From assembly GCA_027082875.1 (NCBI GenBank), contig JALWTK010000061.1, forward strand, positions 1 to 64,000: DNA of 64,000 nt. The letters run 5' to 3'. The translations under genes were made by a program, and so were the position numbers. Positions 1 to 9,602 of the stretch are shown in pieces (position 1 is the stretch's first letter; every line of letters begins with the position of its first letter). The stretch comes from Sulfurimonas sp. Its GTDB lineage: Bacteria > Campylobacterota > Campylobacteria > Campylobacterales > Sulfurimonadaceae. The notes below the pieces were generated by a model. It was given only the letters and a program-made list of their open reading frames with translations. It was not told the DNA's origin and did not search any database.

Positions 1-149
1 TGCTATTACTACTTTCTTTAAACTTTGTTAGCTTACATGTGTAGGCTCTTTAGTTTCTTCTTGCGTTTAACTCTTTGTACTTTTCTTCTTTTTAAAGCTT
101 TTGCTTTTTGTGAAAAAAGCTCACTCTAAACAAGGTGCTTATGATAGAG

Positions 150-279
150 ATATAACGGTCGAGTATAGAAATAAATGCCATTAGCAGTTTCTCAACTCTT
201 TTAACTTCTTACTGATATTCTATCAGAATAGTTCTAAAAAACCTGAGGGCATTTATTTCTCTACTACATTTTGTTATGC
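150..279 (-). repeat. attC: attC recombination site (VCR-like, ~130 bp)
   Basis: Read on the minus strand: R'' GCATAAC (279-273) directly after the cassette gene stop codon; 13-bp perfect inverted repeat AGAAATAAATGCC (167-179) / GGCATTTATTTCT (248-260); inner hairpin CTGATA-ttc-TATCAG (212-226); R' GTTATAT (156-150). Confidence 0.82.
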
Positions 280-687
280 TTATCGTTGTAGTAGCAGTTT
301 GATTTCTTTAACTACTGTATTTAAGTCAAGGTTTATTTCTCCAATTTCTACTAAATTATAAGACTCTGGATCTAACCAATAATCACTTTTTTCAAATGAA
401 ATTTTAGATAACTCACTATCTATTCCTCGTAATGCAAATCCTACTGTTTTCCATAATGTTGACAACTCTTTTTCTTTTTTAGAATTTTGAGCTTTACCAT
501 TAGCGATAGATTTTAAATATAATCTTGTTTCATTTGATGCACTTTGTAAAGCAATAAGTGCTAAATTATATTTTTGGTCTTCTTCATATTCAATCATATT
601 TTTTGATTGTTTAAAATAATCAATAAACTGAATAATGCTCTTTGCTAGTCCACCTAGCTTAAAATTTATTGTAATATTAGTATTCAT
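280..687 (-). CDS. Cassette-encoded hypothetical protein
   Basis: ORF 135 aa; start overlaps the upstream stop (TAATG); stop abuts attC R''. Confidence 0.7.
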   Translation of the reverse strand: MNTNITINFKLGGLAKSIIQFIDYFKQSKNMIEYEEDQKYNLALIALQSASNETRLYLKSIANGKAQNSKKEKELSTLWKTVGFALRGIDSELSKISFEKSDYWLDPESYNLVEIGEINLDLNTVVKEIKLLLQR

Positions 688-1214
688 TATTTACATGCCC
701 ACGGACTTTCTTTACAAAGTGAATCTAAAGCATTTTGAGAATCTTTATTTCCCATCTTAGCAGCTTCTAAATAATATTTATATGCTAAAATTTTATTTTG
801 TTCTACCCCTAATCCAAATCTATAAAAGGCTCCAAGTTTATGCATTACATCAGACTCTCTTTTGTTGTATTTAACTTTATATGCACTTAAAAACATATCA
901 AAAGCTTTTTTATAGTTTTTATTTTCTTTTCCAAATGTATATATTATTCCTGCATTATAATATGCTTCACCATAATTTTTTTGCTCATCCGTAGATAGTT
1001 TTTTTTGTTTTTTATATAAATTTGCACTATCTATACAGATTTGAGGGGAACCATAGTCTATATGATTAACAGACTCATTTTCACACATTAGTGTATGTTT
1101 CGTTAATGGATTTTTTTCTTCTTTAATCCATTTATCATATTGTTCATCCGTATATGCAAAAATATTTTGTACTAACATTAAAAGTACACTTATTCCTAAA
1201 ACTATTTTTTTCAT
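687..1214 (-). CDS. Cassette-encoded Sel1/TPR-like repeat secreted protein
   Basis: N-terminal signal peptide; Sel1-like motif KLGAFYRFGLGVEQNKILAYKYYLEAAKMGNKDSQNAL; RBS-like CGGAG upstream. Confidence 0.7.
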   Translation of the reverse strand: MKKIVLGISVLLMLVQNIFAYTDEQYDKWIKEEKNPLTKHTLMCENESVNHIDYGSPQICIDSANLYKKQKKLSTDEQKNYGEAYYNAGIIYTFGKENKNYKKAFDMFLSAYKVKYNKRESDVMHKLGAFYRFGLGVEQNKILAYKYYLEAAKMGNKDSQNALDSLCKESPWACK

Positions 1215-1294
1215 TGAGAAACTCCGAAAACTAAACTAACTATTTCAAAATAGCTGTGTTCAAACTTCAGGAGTATTTGAAATGTGAGCATAAC

Positions 1295-1547
1295 TATTTA
1301 TTCAACGAACATTATAGCATAAGTCACTCATACATAAAAATAAATAAACACTAAAAATGCAAGTTGATTTCAATTTATATTGCATTTTGCAATATTTTTG
1401 ATAGTTATTTAAAATATTGACTATTATACTTAAAAATAAAGTGTGTTTTTATTCTGAAATCGGTTGATATTTGAACATTATGTTCCTTTATTTGTTCAAA
1501 ATAGTAATGAACACACACTTTGTTCCTTAAGAATAGGAGAAGATATT
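1295..1547. promoter_or_regulatory. attI: Putative attI / intI promoter region
   Basis: Lies between the first-cassette junction (1288-1294) and the intI start; contains hairpin ATATTGCA-ttt-TGCAATAT (1377-1395) and GAAC..GTTC dyads (1473-1485, 1509-1525). Confidence 0.5.
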
Positions 1548-2516
1548 ATGCATATTAAGAAAAAATTACTTGATATTGTTCGTGAGAAGATCCGCTTTAA
1601 GCATTATAGTATTTCGACTGAAAAAACATATGTGCATTGGATTAAGCACTATATATTTTTTCATAATAAAAAGCATCCTATAGAAATGGGTAAGAGTGAG
1701 ATAGAAGAGTATCTTACATTTTTGGCAACAAAAAAACAGGTGAGTCCAACTACACAAAACCAAGCTTTTAATGCTATTTTATTTTTGTATAAAGAAACAT
1801 TAGGTATTGATACCACAGAGTGGAATGTGCAAGCTCTTCGGGCTCAAGAGAGAAAACATATTCCCGTAGTTCTTACAAAGGATGAAGTGCAAAAAGTACT
1901 GCAAAACCTTAGTGGTATCTATAAATTAATGGTAACACTGATGTATGGATGTGGACTTAGAATGAATGAACTTCTCAATATACGGTTAAAAGATGTAGAC
2001 TTTGGGTTTGACAAGCTCTATATCTGGGATTCTAAATCTTTACAAGATAGAACGATTCCGCTACCGTTAAAGTTAAAAGACGAACTGCAAGTTCAAGTAA
2101 AAAGAGTAGAAGATATACATAAGAAAGATCTTGAAGATGGCTTTGGAAGTGTTTTTTTACCATATGCATATGAGAAGAAATATCCAAAAGCAAAATTTGA
2201 GACAAAATGGCAATATCTCTTTCCAATGAAAAACATATCAACTGATCCAAGAAGTAACACACAAAGACGCCATCATATACATCCACAAACACTAGGCAGA
2301 AATATAAAAACAGCTGCACAAAAAGCAAGTCTGAACAAAAGAGTGACTTCACATATTTTTAGGCACTCTTATGCTACTCATCTTCTTCAATCAGGCATAG
2401 ATTTAAGAAGCATCCAAGAGTTATTAGGGCATAAATCTGTCGAGACTACTATGATATACACTCATGTCGTCTCTGAGATGAACAAAACAAAACTCATAAG
2501 TCCACTAGACTTCTAA
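1548..2516 (+). CDS. intI: Integron integrase (tyrosine recombinase, IntI family)
   Basis: Tyrosine recombinase catalytic motifs ([62 protein letters not shown]) plus the IntI-specific insert ([10 protein letters not shown]...[30 protein letters not shown]) and C-terminal SPLDF. Preferred ATG at 1548 with AGGAGA RBS; the supplied ORF opens at 1464. Confidence 0.93.
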   Translation: MHIKKKLLDIVREKIRFKHYSISTEKTYVHWIKHYIFFHNKKHPIEMGKSEIEEYLTFLATKKQVSPTTQNQAFNAILFLYKETLGIDTTEWNVQALRAQERKHIPVVLTKDEVQKVLQNLSGIYKLMVTLMYGCGLRMNELLNIRLKDVDFGFDKLYIWDSKSLQDRTIPLPLKLKDELQVQVKRVEDIHKKDLEDGFGSVFLPYAYEKKYPKAKFETKWQYLFPMKNISTDPRSNTQRRHHIHPQTLGRNIKTAAQKASLNKRVTSHIFRHSYATHLLQSGIDLRSIQELLGHKSVETTMIYTHVVSEMNKTKLISPLDF

Positions 2517-2527
2517 AAGGCGAAAAA

Positions 2528-4063
2528 ATGATAGAGAGATTTTACTTAAAAGATTACCTTAGTTTTCAAGAGACTGAACTGAACTTAGAGACGGGTCTTG
2601 TGGTGTTTACAGGACCTAGTGGGAGTGGAAAGTCTATACTTATGAACTCTATACTTGCTTCTGTTGGGGGTGCTTCTTGTGAGGCGACTCTTTGTGAGTC
2701 TAGTGTTACTTGGGATATCGACGAAGATGCTACAGGTATAGAAAACGAAGATATAAATGTCTTCAAGCACATCAAAAAAGAGAAATCGCGTTACTTTGTA
2801 AATGCTCAGAGTCTTTCTAAAAAGGCTATAGGGGGCATAGCTTCTAAATACTTACGACACCTGAGTCTCAAAGACTTTAGTGACTTTGAAAATGCAAATC
2901 TGCTAGAGATACTTGACGAGCGAGTCGCTTCTAAATCTAAAAAGATTATCAAGCTCAAAGAAAATTACAAAAAGGCATTCAACTCCTATACAAATGTCAA
3001 AAAAGAGCTCTCAAAGCTTGAAGAGGAAGAGAAAAAGATAGTCGAGCTCAAAGAGTTCGCTGCATTTGAGATAAAAAAGATAGAAGATATAAATCCTAGC
3101 GAGGGAGAGGATGCAGAGCTCTCTGAGATAAAAAAAGAGCTCTCTCGTAAAGAGAAGGTTTTAGAATCTTTAGAAGCAGCTATGGAGATCTTTAACCATG
3201 AGTATTTGGTCTCTTCAGCATTAGACTCTTTAGATGTCGATAGCTCATTTTTTGATGACACTATGAATGAACTTCGTGCACATTTTGATGCGGCTACAGA
3301 GAAGTTTTCAGCTCTGGATGAAGTAGACATAGAAGAAGTGCTCAACCGTATAGAAGCCATCAGCGGTCTTAAGCGCAGATATGGAAGTGTCGAGGAGGCT
3401 CTAAGCTACAAAGAGCAGAAGAAAGAGGAACTTGCGAAGTATGAGAACATAGAGATAGCCAAAAGTGACCTTGAAGAGCAGTATAAAAAACTTGAAGTAG
3501 AGATACAAAAACTTGCAGAGGAGCTTAGTGCGCTGCGTTTGAAGGAGTTACCTCTGTTTGAGCATGCTCTTAATGACTATCTTCGTTTACTCTATCTTCG
3601 TGATGCTACTGTTGTACTAGAGAGCCAAGAGTATGGAGCTCTTGGCTGTGACCACCTGAGTATCAAGCTTAACGGTACCGAGCTTAACAAGATAAGTACA
3701 GGAGAGTTCAACCGCCTACGTTTAGCTATTTTGGCGTTAAAGTCTGAGTTTATGAGTAAAAATGGTGGAGTCTTGATGCTCGATGAGATAGACGCAAACC
3801 TCAGTGGAGAGGAGTCTATGTCAGTGGCAAAAGTGCTTCGTACACTCTCTAAACATTTCCAGATATTTGTCATATCTCATCAGCCTCAGCTCACTTCTAC
3901 AGCAGATCAGCACTTTTTGGTCTATAAAGATGGTACTATTTCAAAAACAAAAGAGCTTAGCTTCGATGAGAAAGTAGATGAGATCGCCCGTATCATAAGT
4001 GGGGAGAACATCTCAAATGAAGCGAAAACCTTTGCTCGAGAACTTTTAGAGGCAAATGGATGA
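2528..4063 (+). CDS. recN: DNA repair protein RecN-like ATPase
   Basis: Walker A GPSGSGKS, coiled-coil, signature STGEFNRLRLAILALK, Walker B GGVLMLDEIDANLSGEES. Confidence 0.85.
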   Translation: MIERFYLKDYLSFQETELNLETGLVVFTGPSGSGKSILMNSILASVGGASCEATLCESSVTWDIDEDATGIENEDINVFKHIKKEKSRYFVNAQSLSKKAIGGIASKYLRHLSLKDFSDFENANLLEILDERVASKSKKIIKLKENYKKAFNSYTNVKKELSKLEEEEKKIVELKEFAAFEIKKIEDINPSEGEDAELSEIKKELSRKEKVLESLEAAMEIFNHEYLVSSALDSLDVDSSFFDDTMNELRAHFDAATEKFSALDEVDIEEVLNRIEAISGLKRRYGSVEEALSYKEQKKEELAKYENIEIAKSDLEEQYKKLEVEIQKLAEELSALRLKELPLFEHALNDYLRLLYLRDATVVLESQEYGALGCDHLSIKLNGTELNKISTGEFNRLRLAILALKSEFMSKNGGVLMLDEIDANLSGEESMSVAKVLRTLSKHFQIFVISHQPQLTSTADQHFLVYKDGTISKTKELSFDEKVDEIARIISGENISNEAKTFARELLEANG

Positions 4064-4833
4064 TAATAGATACACATATACACTTAGATGATGATAGATA
4101 CGATGAGGACTTAGATGCAGTGCTAGAGCGAGCTATAGAGGGTGGAGTGAAGCAGTTTATCATCCCTGGTGCTGATGTTACTACTCTTGATAAGGCTGTA
4201 AGTATCGCTGAGAGGTACGATAATGTTTTTTTCGCTGTAGGTGTGCACCCTTATGATATGAAACAGTTTGATGGACTTGCGTTTGAGAACTATGTGGGGC
4301 ATGAGAAGTGTGTAGCTATTGGTGAGTGTGGGCTTGACTACTTTCGACTTGAAGGTTCAGATGAGGAAAAGGAGGCGGAAAAACAGGAGCAAAAGAGGGT
4401 CTTTCGTGCACAGATAGAACTAGCTAAGAAGTACAAAAAACCTCTTATAGTTCATATCCGTGATGCGTCCCGCGACTCTAAGGAGTTGATGCTCGAAGCT
4501 GGTGCTGGAGAAGTAGGAGGAGTGCTACACTGTTTTAATGCAGATGAGGAGCTTCTCTCACTTGCAAATGAGGGTTTTTACTTTGGTATAGGTGGGGTAC
4601 TTACTTTTAAAAATGCAAAAAAACTTGTCAATGTTCTGCCTAAGATTCCAGAGGAGAAGCTTATCATAGAAACAGATGGACCATATCTTACTCCAACACC
4701 CCACAGAGGGGAGAGAAATGAGCCTTTTTATACGACATTTGTCGCAGAAAAAATGTCTGAGATTTTAGAGACACCGCTAGAAGAGATAAAAGAAAGTACT
4801 ACGATAAATGCAAGAACATTGTTCCATATATAG
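4060..4833 (+). CDS. tatD: TatD family DNase
   Basis: IDTHIHLDD, GVHPYD, GECGLDYFR, HIRDA, ETDGPYLTPTPHRG motifs; 4-bp overlap with recN. Confidence 0.92.
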   Translation: MIIDTHIHLDDDRYDEDLDAVLERAIEGGVKQFIIPGADVTTLDKAVSIAERYDNVFFAVGVHPYDMKQFDGLAFENYVGHEKCVAIGECGLDYFRLEGSDEEKEAEKQEQKRVFRAQIELAKKYKKPLIVHIRDASRDSKELMLEAGAGEVGGVLHCFNADEELLSLANEGFYFGIGGVLTFKNAKKLVNVLPKIPEEKLIIETDGPYLTPTPHRGERNEPFYTTFVAEKMSEILETPLEEIKESTTINARTLFHI

Positions 4834-4891
4834 AAGATTAATCTATTTTTAGATAAAATAAGAGCTATTAATTAAAAATCCAATATAAAAG

Positions 4892-6127
4892 TTGAGCATG
4901 TTTAAATACTTATTTTTTTTTCTTTTCCCACTGTTCCTCTCTGCTAGCTTAACCTATGAGTCTAACTCTAAAAATGAGTTGGCATTACTGAACTCTTTTG
5001 ATATAGAGCCTTCCTTTCTTTATGACCCTATTATGAATGATATGAGAAGAAAAAGTAGCTCTAGGCAAAAAGGGAAACACTTCTTTCGTGCTATGAAGGA
5101 TGCGTATATCTTTATTCCTGCTATTAAGAGTACTTTAGCAAAGTATGATGTTCCGCAAGAGTTCCTCTATCTTGCCATGGCAGAGTCAAATTTTCGCACA
5201 AAAGCTTACTCACATAAACGTGCAGCAGGTTTGTGGCAATTTATGCCCAGTACTGGACGAGCTTTTCATCTTCGTATAGATGAGTATGTAGATGAGAGAC
5301 GTGATCTTATCAAGTCTACTGAAGCTGCTGCGAAGTATCTCGCTTCTTTACACAAACGGTTTGGTAAATGGTACCTTGCTGCTATCGCTTATAACTGTGG
5401 TGGTGGCCGTCTGAGTCAAGCTATAAAAAAAGCAGGTAGTGATGATCTTTCAATTCTTTTAGATGAAAAGAAAAGGTATATTCCAAGAGAAAGCCGTTAC
5501 TATATTCGTAAGATTGTCGCATTAGCACTTATTGGGACTGATGAGCAACATCTTCTCTCTAATGAGTATGAGTATCTTCTTAATCGTGCAAATGCCTACT
5601 CTATTGCAACTGTGAAAATTTCTAGTGGTGAGTCTCTCAAGCGTGTAGCAAAGCTCATAGACCTTCCACTCAAAGACCTAAAAAAGCTCAACCGTCATCT
5701 TAAGTATGATTTTGTGCCTCCTTACTCTAAAAAGTATGATATTTATATTCCATACATTAAGCTTGCTGATTTTAAACGTAAGTACTATGAAGCACCTATG
5801 AAAAATATTTATAAGATTCACATTGTCAAAAGTGGAGATAATCTTTCCCATATTGGGAAACAGTATGGGGTCTCTTATCTTGTGATAAAAGATTTTAACC
5901 ATCTCAAAAATGATAAACTACATTTGAGACAGAAGCTCATCATTCCCATCACTAAGTCGAGTCATAAGAAGAAGATAAACACAAGAAACTACTATATGGT
6001 AAAACGTGGTGACTCTCTTGACTCCATCGCTAGAGCACATAGAGTGAGTGTGAGAAATATTAAAATGCAAAACCACATAAAAGGTTCTTTGATAAAAGTT
6101 GGTGAAAGGTTAAAAATTTATGAATAA
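4892..6127 (+). CDS. mltD: Membrane-bound lytic murein transglycosylase with LysM repeats (MltD-like)
   Basis: SLT motif AMAESNFRTKAYSHKRAAGLWQFMPSTGR; two LysM domains. Confidence 0.88.
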   Translation: MSMFKYLFFFLFPLFLSASLTYESNSKNELALLNSFDIEPSFLYDPIMNDMRRKSSSRQKGKHFFRAMKDAYIFIPAIKSTLAKYDVPQEFLYLAMAESNFRTKAYSHKRAAGLWQFMPSTGRAFHLRIDEYVDERRDLIKSTEAAAKYLASLHKRFGKWYLAAIAYNCGGGRLSQAIKKAGSDDLSILLDEKKRYIPRESRYYIRKIVALALIGTDEQHLLSNEYEYLLNRANAYSIATVKISSGESLKRVAKLIDLPLKDLKKLNRHLKYDFVPPYSKKYDIYIPYIKLADFKRKYYEAPMKNIYKIHIVKSGDNLSHIGKQYGVSYLVIKDFNHLKNDKLHLRQKLIIPITKSSHKKKINTRNYYMVKRGDSLDSIARAHRVSVRNIKMQNHIKGSLIKVGERLKIYE

Positions 6128-6905
6128 AATATATATTTTATGGCTCTATGGACTCATTCTTTTTATAAGCGGATGTAGTACAAGAGGAATGGGCACATAC
6201 AAGCATAAAACTTACTCACAACACAAAAGTTATTCTGATAAAAACTACTCTCATCCTACTATGCGACCTTATACTATACGGGGTATAACATACTATCCCA
6301 CAGTTGTGAGTGTTGGTGATGAGTTTAGTGGAAATGCATCATGGTATGGTCCTGACTTCCATGGTAAGCTTACATCTAATGGTGAAATATATAATATGCA
6401 TGCAATGACAGCTGCACATAAAACACTACCTATGAATACTATAGTCAAAGTAACAAACAGAAGAAATGGTTTAAGTACAGTGGTACGTATCAATGATAGA
6501 GGTCCTTTTGTAGCGACTCGAATCATTGATCTTTCCAATGCTGCTGCAAAAAAGATTAATATGATCGGGCACGGTACAGCACCTGTTACCTTAGAAGTTT
6601 TAGGATTTGAGACAAAAGGTAAAAGAAGCATACCAAGCTCGAAGCAGATGAAAAAAGCTCCACAAACTCGTTCTATTGGTAACTTTGCACTGCAGATAGC
6701 TTCTTTTTCCCATATAGAAGGAGCTATCTCTACACAAGAGAAATATAATGGCACCGATGGTTATAAAACAATTATAAAAGATGTTGAGAGCTCAAATGGA
6801 CGTATGTTTAAAGTTATACTTACGGGCTTTAAAAGTGAACAAGAGGCAAGAGACTATAAAACAAATAGTCAATTTAATAGAGCATTTATAATAAGAGAGG
6901 ATTAA
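6120..6905 (+). CDS. rlpA: Septal ring lytic transglycosylase RlpA family lipoprotein with SPOR domain
   Basis: Lipobox ISGCS; GNASWYGPDFHGKLTSNGEIYNMHAMTAAHKTLPMNT; VRINDRGPF; C-terminal SPOR. Confidence 0.9.
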   Translation: MNKIYILWLYGLILFISGCSTRGMGTYKHKTYSQHKSYSDKNYSHPTMRPYTIRGITYYPTVVSVGDEFSGNASWYGPDFHGKLTSNGEIYNMHAMTAAHKTLPMNTIVKVTNRRNGLSTVVRINDRGPFVATRIIDLSNAAAKKINMIGHGTAPVTLEVLGFETKGKRSIPSSKQMKKAPQTRSIGNFALQIASFSHIEGAISTQEKYNGTDGYKTIIKDVESSNGRMFKVILTGFKSEQEARDYKTNSQFNRAFIIRED

Positions 6906-6908
6906 AAT

Positions 6909-7481
6909 ATGATAAGTAAAATAAGAACAACTAAAGAGACAGATATTAGTGTAGAGCTAGAGCTCAATGGTAGTGGTAACAGTAATATTGAGACTGGTGT
7001 AGGTTTTTTAGACCATATGCTAGAGAGTTTCTCGAAGCATTCACTTATAGACCTAAACATCACATGTAAGGGTGATACTCATATTGATGATCATCATAGT
7101 GTTGAAGATGTTGGTATAGTGATTGGCTCACTACTTGCAGAAGCACTCTATCCTATAAAAGAGATGGAGCGCTTTGGAAGTGCAAATATCGTTATGGATG
7201 AAGCTTGTGTCTCTTGTGACTTAGATCTAAGTAATCGTCCTTTTTTAGTCTTTGAGCTCTCTCCAACGGGTAAGGTTGGCAATTTTGACACAGAACTTGT
7301 AGAGGAATTTTTTCGTGCATTTGTTCTTAACTCTCGCATTAGTGCACATATCATAGAGATTCGTGGAAAAAATAAGCATCACATTATAGAAGCTGCATTT
7401 AAATCTCTAGCAGTAGCTATTCGCCGTGCTACTGCTAGAAATGAGCGAGTTGGTATTCCTAGTACTAAAGATGTTTTATGA
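6909..7481 (+). CDS. hisB: Imidazoleglycerol-phosphate dehydratase
   Basis: GVGFLDHMLESFSKHS, DDHHSVEDVGI, KNKHHIIEAAFKSLAVAIRRA. Confidence 0.96.
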   Translation: MISKIRTTKETDISVELELNGSGNSNIETGVGFLDHMLESFSKHSLIDLNITCKGDTHIDDHHSVEDVGIVIGSLLAEALYPIKEMERFGSANIVMDEACVSCDLDLSNRPFLVFELSPTGKVGNFDTELVEEFFRAFVLNSRISAHIIEIRGKNKHHIIEAAFKSLAVAIRRATARNERVGIPSTKDVL

Positions 7482-7978
7482 TTAAACTTATAGTTTTAGA
7501 TGTAGATGGTTGCCTTAGTGATGGTACACTTATCTATGATGCCAATGGAGTTGAAAGTAAAAACTTTAATGTTAAGGATGGTCTCGGTATCACTACTTGG
7601 ATAAAGATGGGACATAGTGTTGCTATCATTACTGGTAGAAACTCAAGCATAGTCAAAAAGCGTGCAGAGGAACTGGGTGTAACACACTTACATCAAGGAA
7701 TTCGAGATAAAGATAGAGTACTCAAAGAGATTATAGATTCTTTGGGTCTAAAACTTTATGAGGTTGCGGCCATTGGTGATGATCTTAATGATTATGGTAT
7801 GCTTAATCTTGTAGGCAGAAGTTTTACACCAAAAAATGGAGTGAAAGAAGTACAAAAACTAGTAAATACAACTCTTACAAAAAATGGTGGTGATGGTGCT
7901 GTTCGAGAGATGATAGATACCTTAGTCCTTGAAAATGACCAAAAAGAAGAGTTTTTATCTGTCTGGATCAAAGGATAA
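7478..7978 (+). CDS. kdsC: 3-deoxy-D-manno-octulosonate 8-phosphate phosphatase (KdsC)
   Basis: LDVDGCLSDG, NVKDGLGI, IITGRNS, IGDDLNDYGML HAD motifs. Confidence 0.93.
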   Translation: MIKLIVLDVDGCLSDGTLIYDANGVESKNFNVKDGLGITTWIKMGHSVAIITGRNSSIVKKRAEELGVTHLHQGIRDKDRVLKEIIDSLGLKLYEVAAIGDDLNDYGMLNLVGRSFTPKNGVKEVQKLVNTTLTKNGGDGAVREMIDTLVLENDQKEEFLSVWIKG

Positions 7979-8500
7979 ATTATAAATATCAATATCTTTT
8001 TTGCAGCTGTCTTTAGTGGACTAATGATTATTTACTTTCTTTTTAAGCCTATAAAAATAACTGAGCAAAAGTTTGTGGATGTACCACTACTTAATGTTAA
8101 AAAATTCACACTTTACGAGTTAGATACACATGGACTTAAAACAATCATGGCCGGAGAGAAAGCACTACGTTTCAGTGATAGATATACTGTAAGTAACATG
8201 GACTATACAGATAACTCTAAGAAATTTGTCTCAAATATGAAAGCAAATTATGGAGTCTATAAAGCAAACTTAGTACACTTAAAAGGCGATGTAATGTATG
8301 TTAGAGAGGATGGGATCACTTTTAACACTAATACAATGTTCTATAATACTGTAACAAAAATAGCAACTACAAAAGATCCATATACCTCAAATAAAGGTGA
8401 AAGCCATATGAGTGGACATGGTTTAGTGTATAATGCCAAGTTGAAGCAGATGAAGTCACAATCAGTACAGATAATATATAAACTAGATGAGGAACAATAA
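7979..8500 (+). CDS. lptC: LPS export ABC transporter periplasmic protein LptC
   Basis: Position between kdsC and lptA; LptC-like fold sequence. The ORF track starts at 8024; an in-frame extension to ATT 7979 restores an N-terminal TM segment (IINIFFAAVFSGLMIIYFLF) after AAAGGA. Confidence 0.75.
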   Translation: MININIFFAAVFSGLMIIYFLFKPIKITEQKFVDVPLLNVKKFTLYELDTHGLKTIMAGEKALRFSDRYTVSNMDYTDNSKKFVSNMKANYGVYKANLVHLKGDVMYVREDGITFNTNTMFYNTVTKIATTKDPYTSNKGESHMSGHGLVYNAKLKQMKSQSVQIIYKLDEEQ

Positions 8501-8502
8501 TA

Positions 8503-8973
8503 ATGAGATATATTTTACTAATAGCAATTTTTTGTAGTAATATTTTATTGGCACAAGAGCTTAAGATTGTGGCAGATAAATTCTCTGCAGATGAGATGAA
8601 GGGTATCTCTATATTTACAGGAAATGTAAAAATTAAAAAATATCACGATGAACTTAATGCTACAAAGGTCACTATCTATACAGATGAAAACAATAAGCCA
8701 ACAAAATTTATAGCTCTTGGAAATGTTTCCTTTAAAGTAGAGACAGAAGCTCTTGCAAAGTATGAAGGTGTCGCACAAAAAGTGGTATATTTACCTCTTA
8801 AAAAAGAGTATAGATTTTATGGAAATGTGCATTTAAAGCAAATAAATGAAAGAAAAGAGATTCTTGGTGACGAAGTGATACTCAATACTATTGATGGCAA
8901 AGCAAATGCAAAAGGGCTGAAAAAGGCACCAGTTATCATGATATTTGATATGAAAGATGAGGAAAAAAAATAA
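8503..8973 (+). CDS. lptA: LPS transport periplasmic protein LptA
   Basis: Signal peptide plus OstA/LptA pattern (IVADKFSADEMKGISIFTGNVKIKKYHDELNATKVTIY). Confidence 0.87.
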   Translation: MRYILLIAIFCSNILLAQELKIVADKFSADEMKGISIFTGNVKIKKYHDELNATKVTIYTDENNKPTKFIALGNVSFKVETEALAKYEGVAQKVVYLPLKKEYRFYGNVHLKQINERKEILGDEVILNTIDGKANAKGLKKAPVIMIFDMKDEEKK

Positions 8974-9602
8974 TGGTAGAAATAGTAGAAGCGAAGTTTA
9001 TAACATCAGCACCAACAGTAAACCTAGCACCCGAATCGCTTGAACAGAATGAAGTGGTCTTTATGGCGAGAAGCAATGTAGGTAAAAGTTCACTCTTAAA
9101 TGCACTTACAAATCATAAGGGACTAGCAAAAGTCTCTTCTACACCTGGTAAAACTCGTCTTATAAACTACTTTGATATTACATTCATAGATAGGGATAAT
9201 GAAAATGAAAAACTTATAGCGAAGTTTGTTGACCTTCCTGGTTTTGGATATGCAAAGGTCTCTAAGTCTATGAAGTATGACTGGGAGAAAAATCTTACTG
9301 ATTACATCGCAGAGCGTGAACAGATAAAACTTTTTATACACCTTATAGATTGTCGTCACCCTCATTTAGAGATTGATACAGAGGTAAGTGAATTTCTTTT
9401 TGAACATGTGCGTGAAAACCAAGTTATATTGCAGATATTTACAAAAATAGATAAACTCAACCAAAAAGAGCAGAGTGCTCTTAGACGAGAATTTCCACAT
9501 GCTATGACAGTTTCTAGTTCTAAAAAACGTGGGACACATAAAATCAATAAAGTAATCTTTGATATTCTCAAAGAATCAGAACTGGTAGCTGATGCAGATT
9601 AA
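8973..9602 (+). CDS. engB: Ribosome biogenesis GTP-binding protein YsxC/EngB
   Basis: ARSNVGKSSLLNALT, SSTPGKTRLINYF, VDLPGFGYAKVSK, TKIDK. Confidence 0.95.
   Translation: MVEIVEAKFITSAPTVNLAPESLEQNEVVFMARSNVGKSSLLNALTNHKGLAKVSSTPGKTRLINYFDITFIDRDNENEKLIAKFVDLPGFGYAKVSKSMKYDWEKNLTDYIAEREQIKLFIHLIDCRHPHLEIDTEVSEFLFEHVRENQVILQIFTKIDKLNQKEQSALRREFPHAMTVSSSKKRGTHKINKVIFDILKESELVADAD

Larger units (their letters stand above)
156..1293 (-). mobile_element. Integron gene cassette (first position), two ORFs
   Basis: 5' junction GTTATGC on the minus strand (1294-1288) is the exact reverse complement of the R'' box GCATAAC at 279-273, as expected for a reconstituted circular cassette attC. Oriented opposite to intI. 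Confidence 0.75.

Noticed and set aside
25-35. GTTAGC at the far left as the edge of a second attC
   Set aside because: The complement of the second cassette's 5' junction would be ATATAAC; GTTAGC does not match and the partner arm is outside the window, so not called.
1232-1238. GTTAGTT (minus) as an alternative attI/cassette junction
   Set aside because: GTTATGC at 1294-1288 matches the attC R'' complement exactly; GTTAGTT does not.
1566-1763. Antisense ORFs in the supplied track within intI, recN, metG, acnB, flgL, glnS, icd and other genes
   Set aside because: They lie opposite strongly supported conserved genes, lack RBS and family motifs, and look like shadow ORFs.
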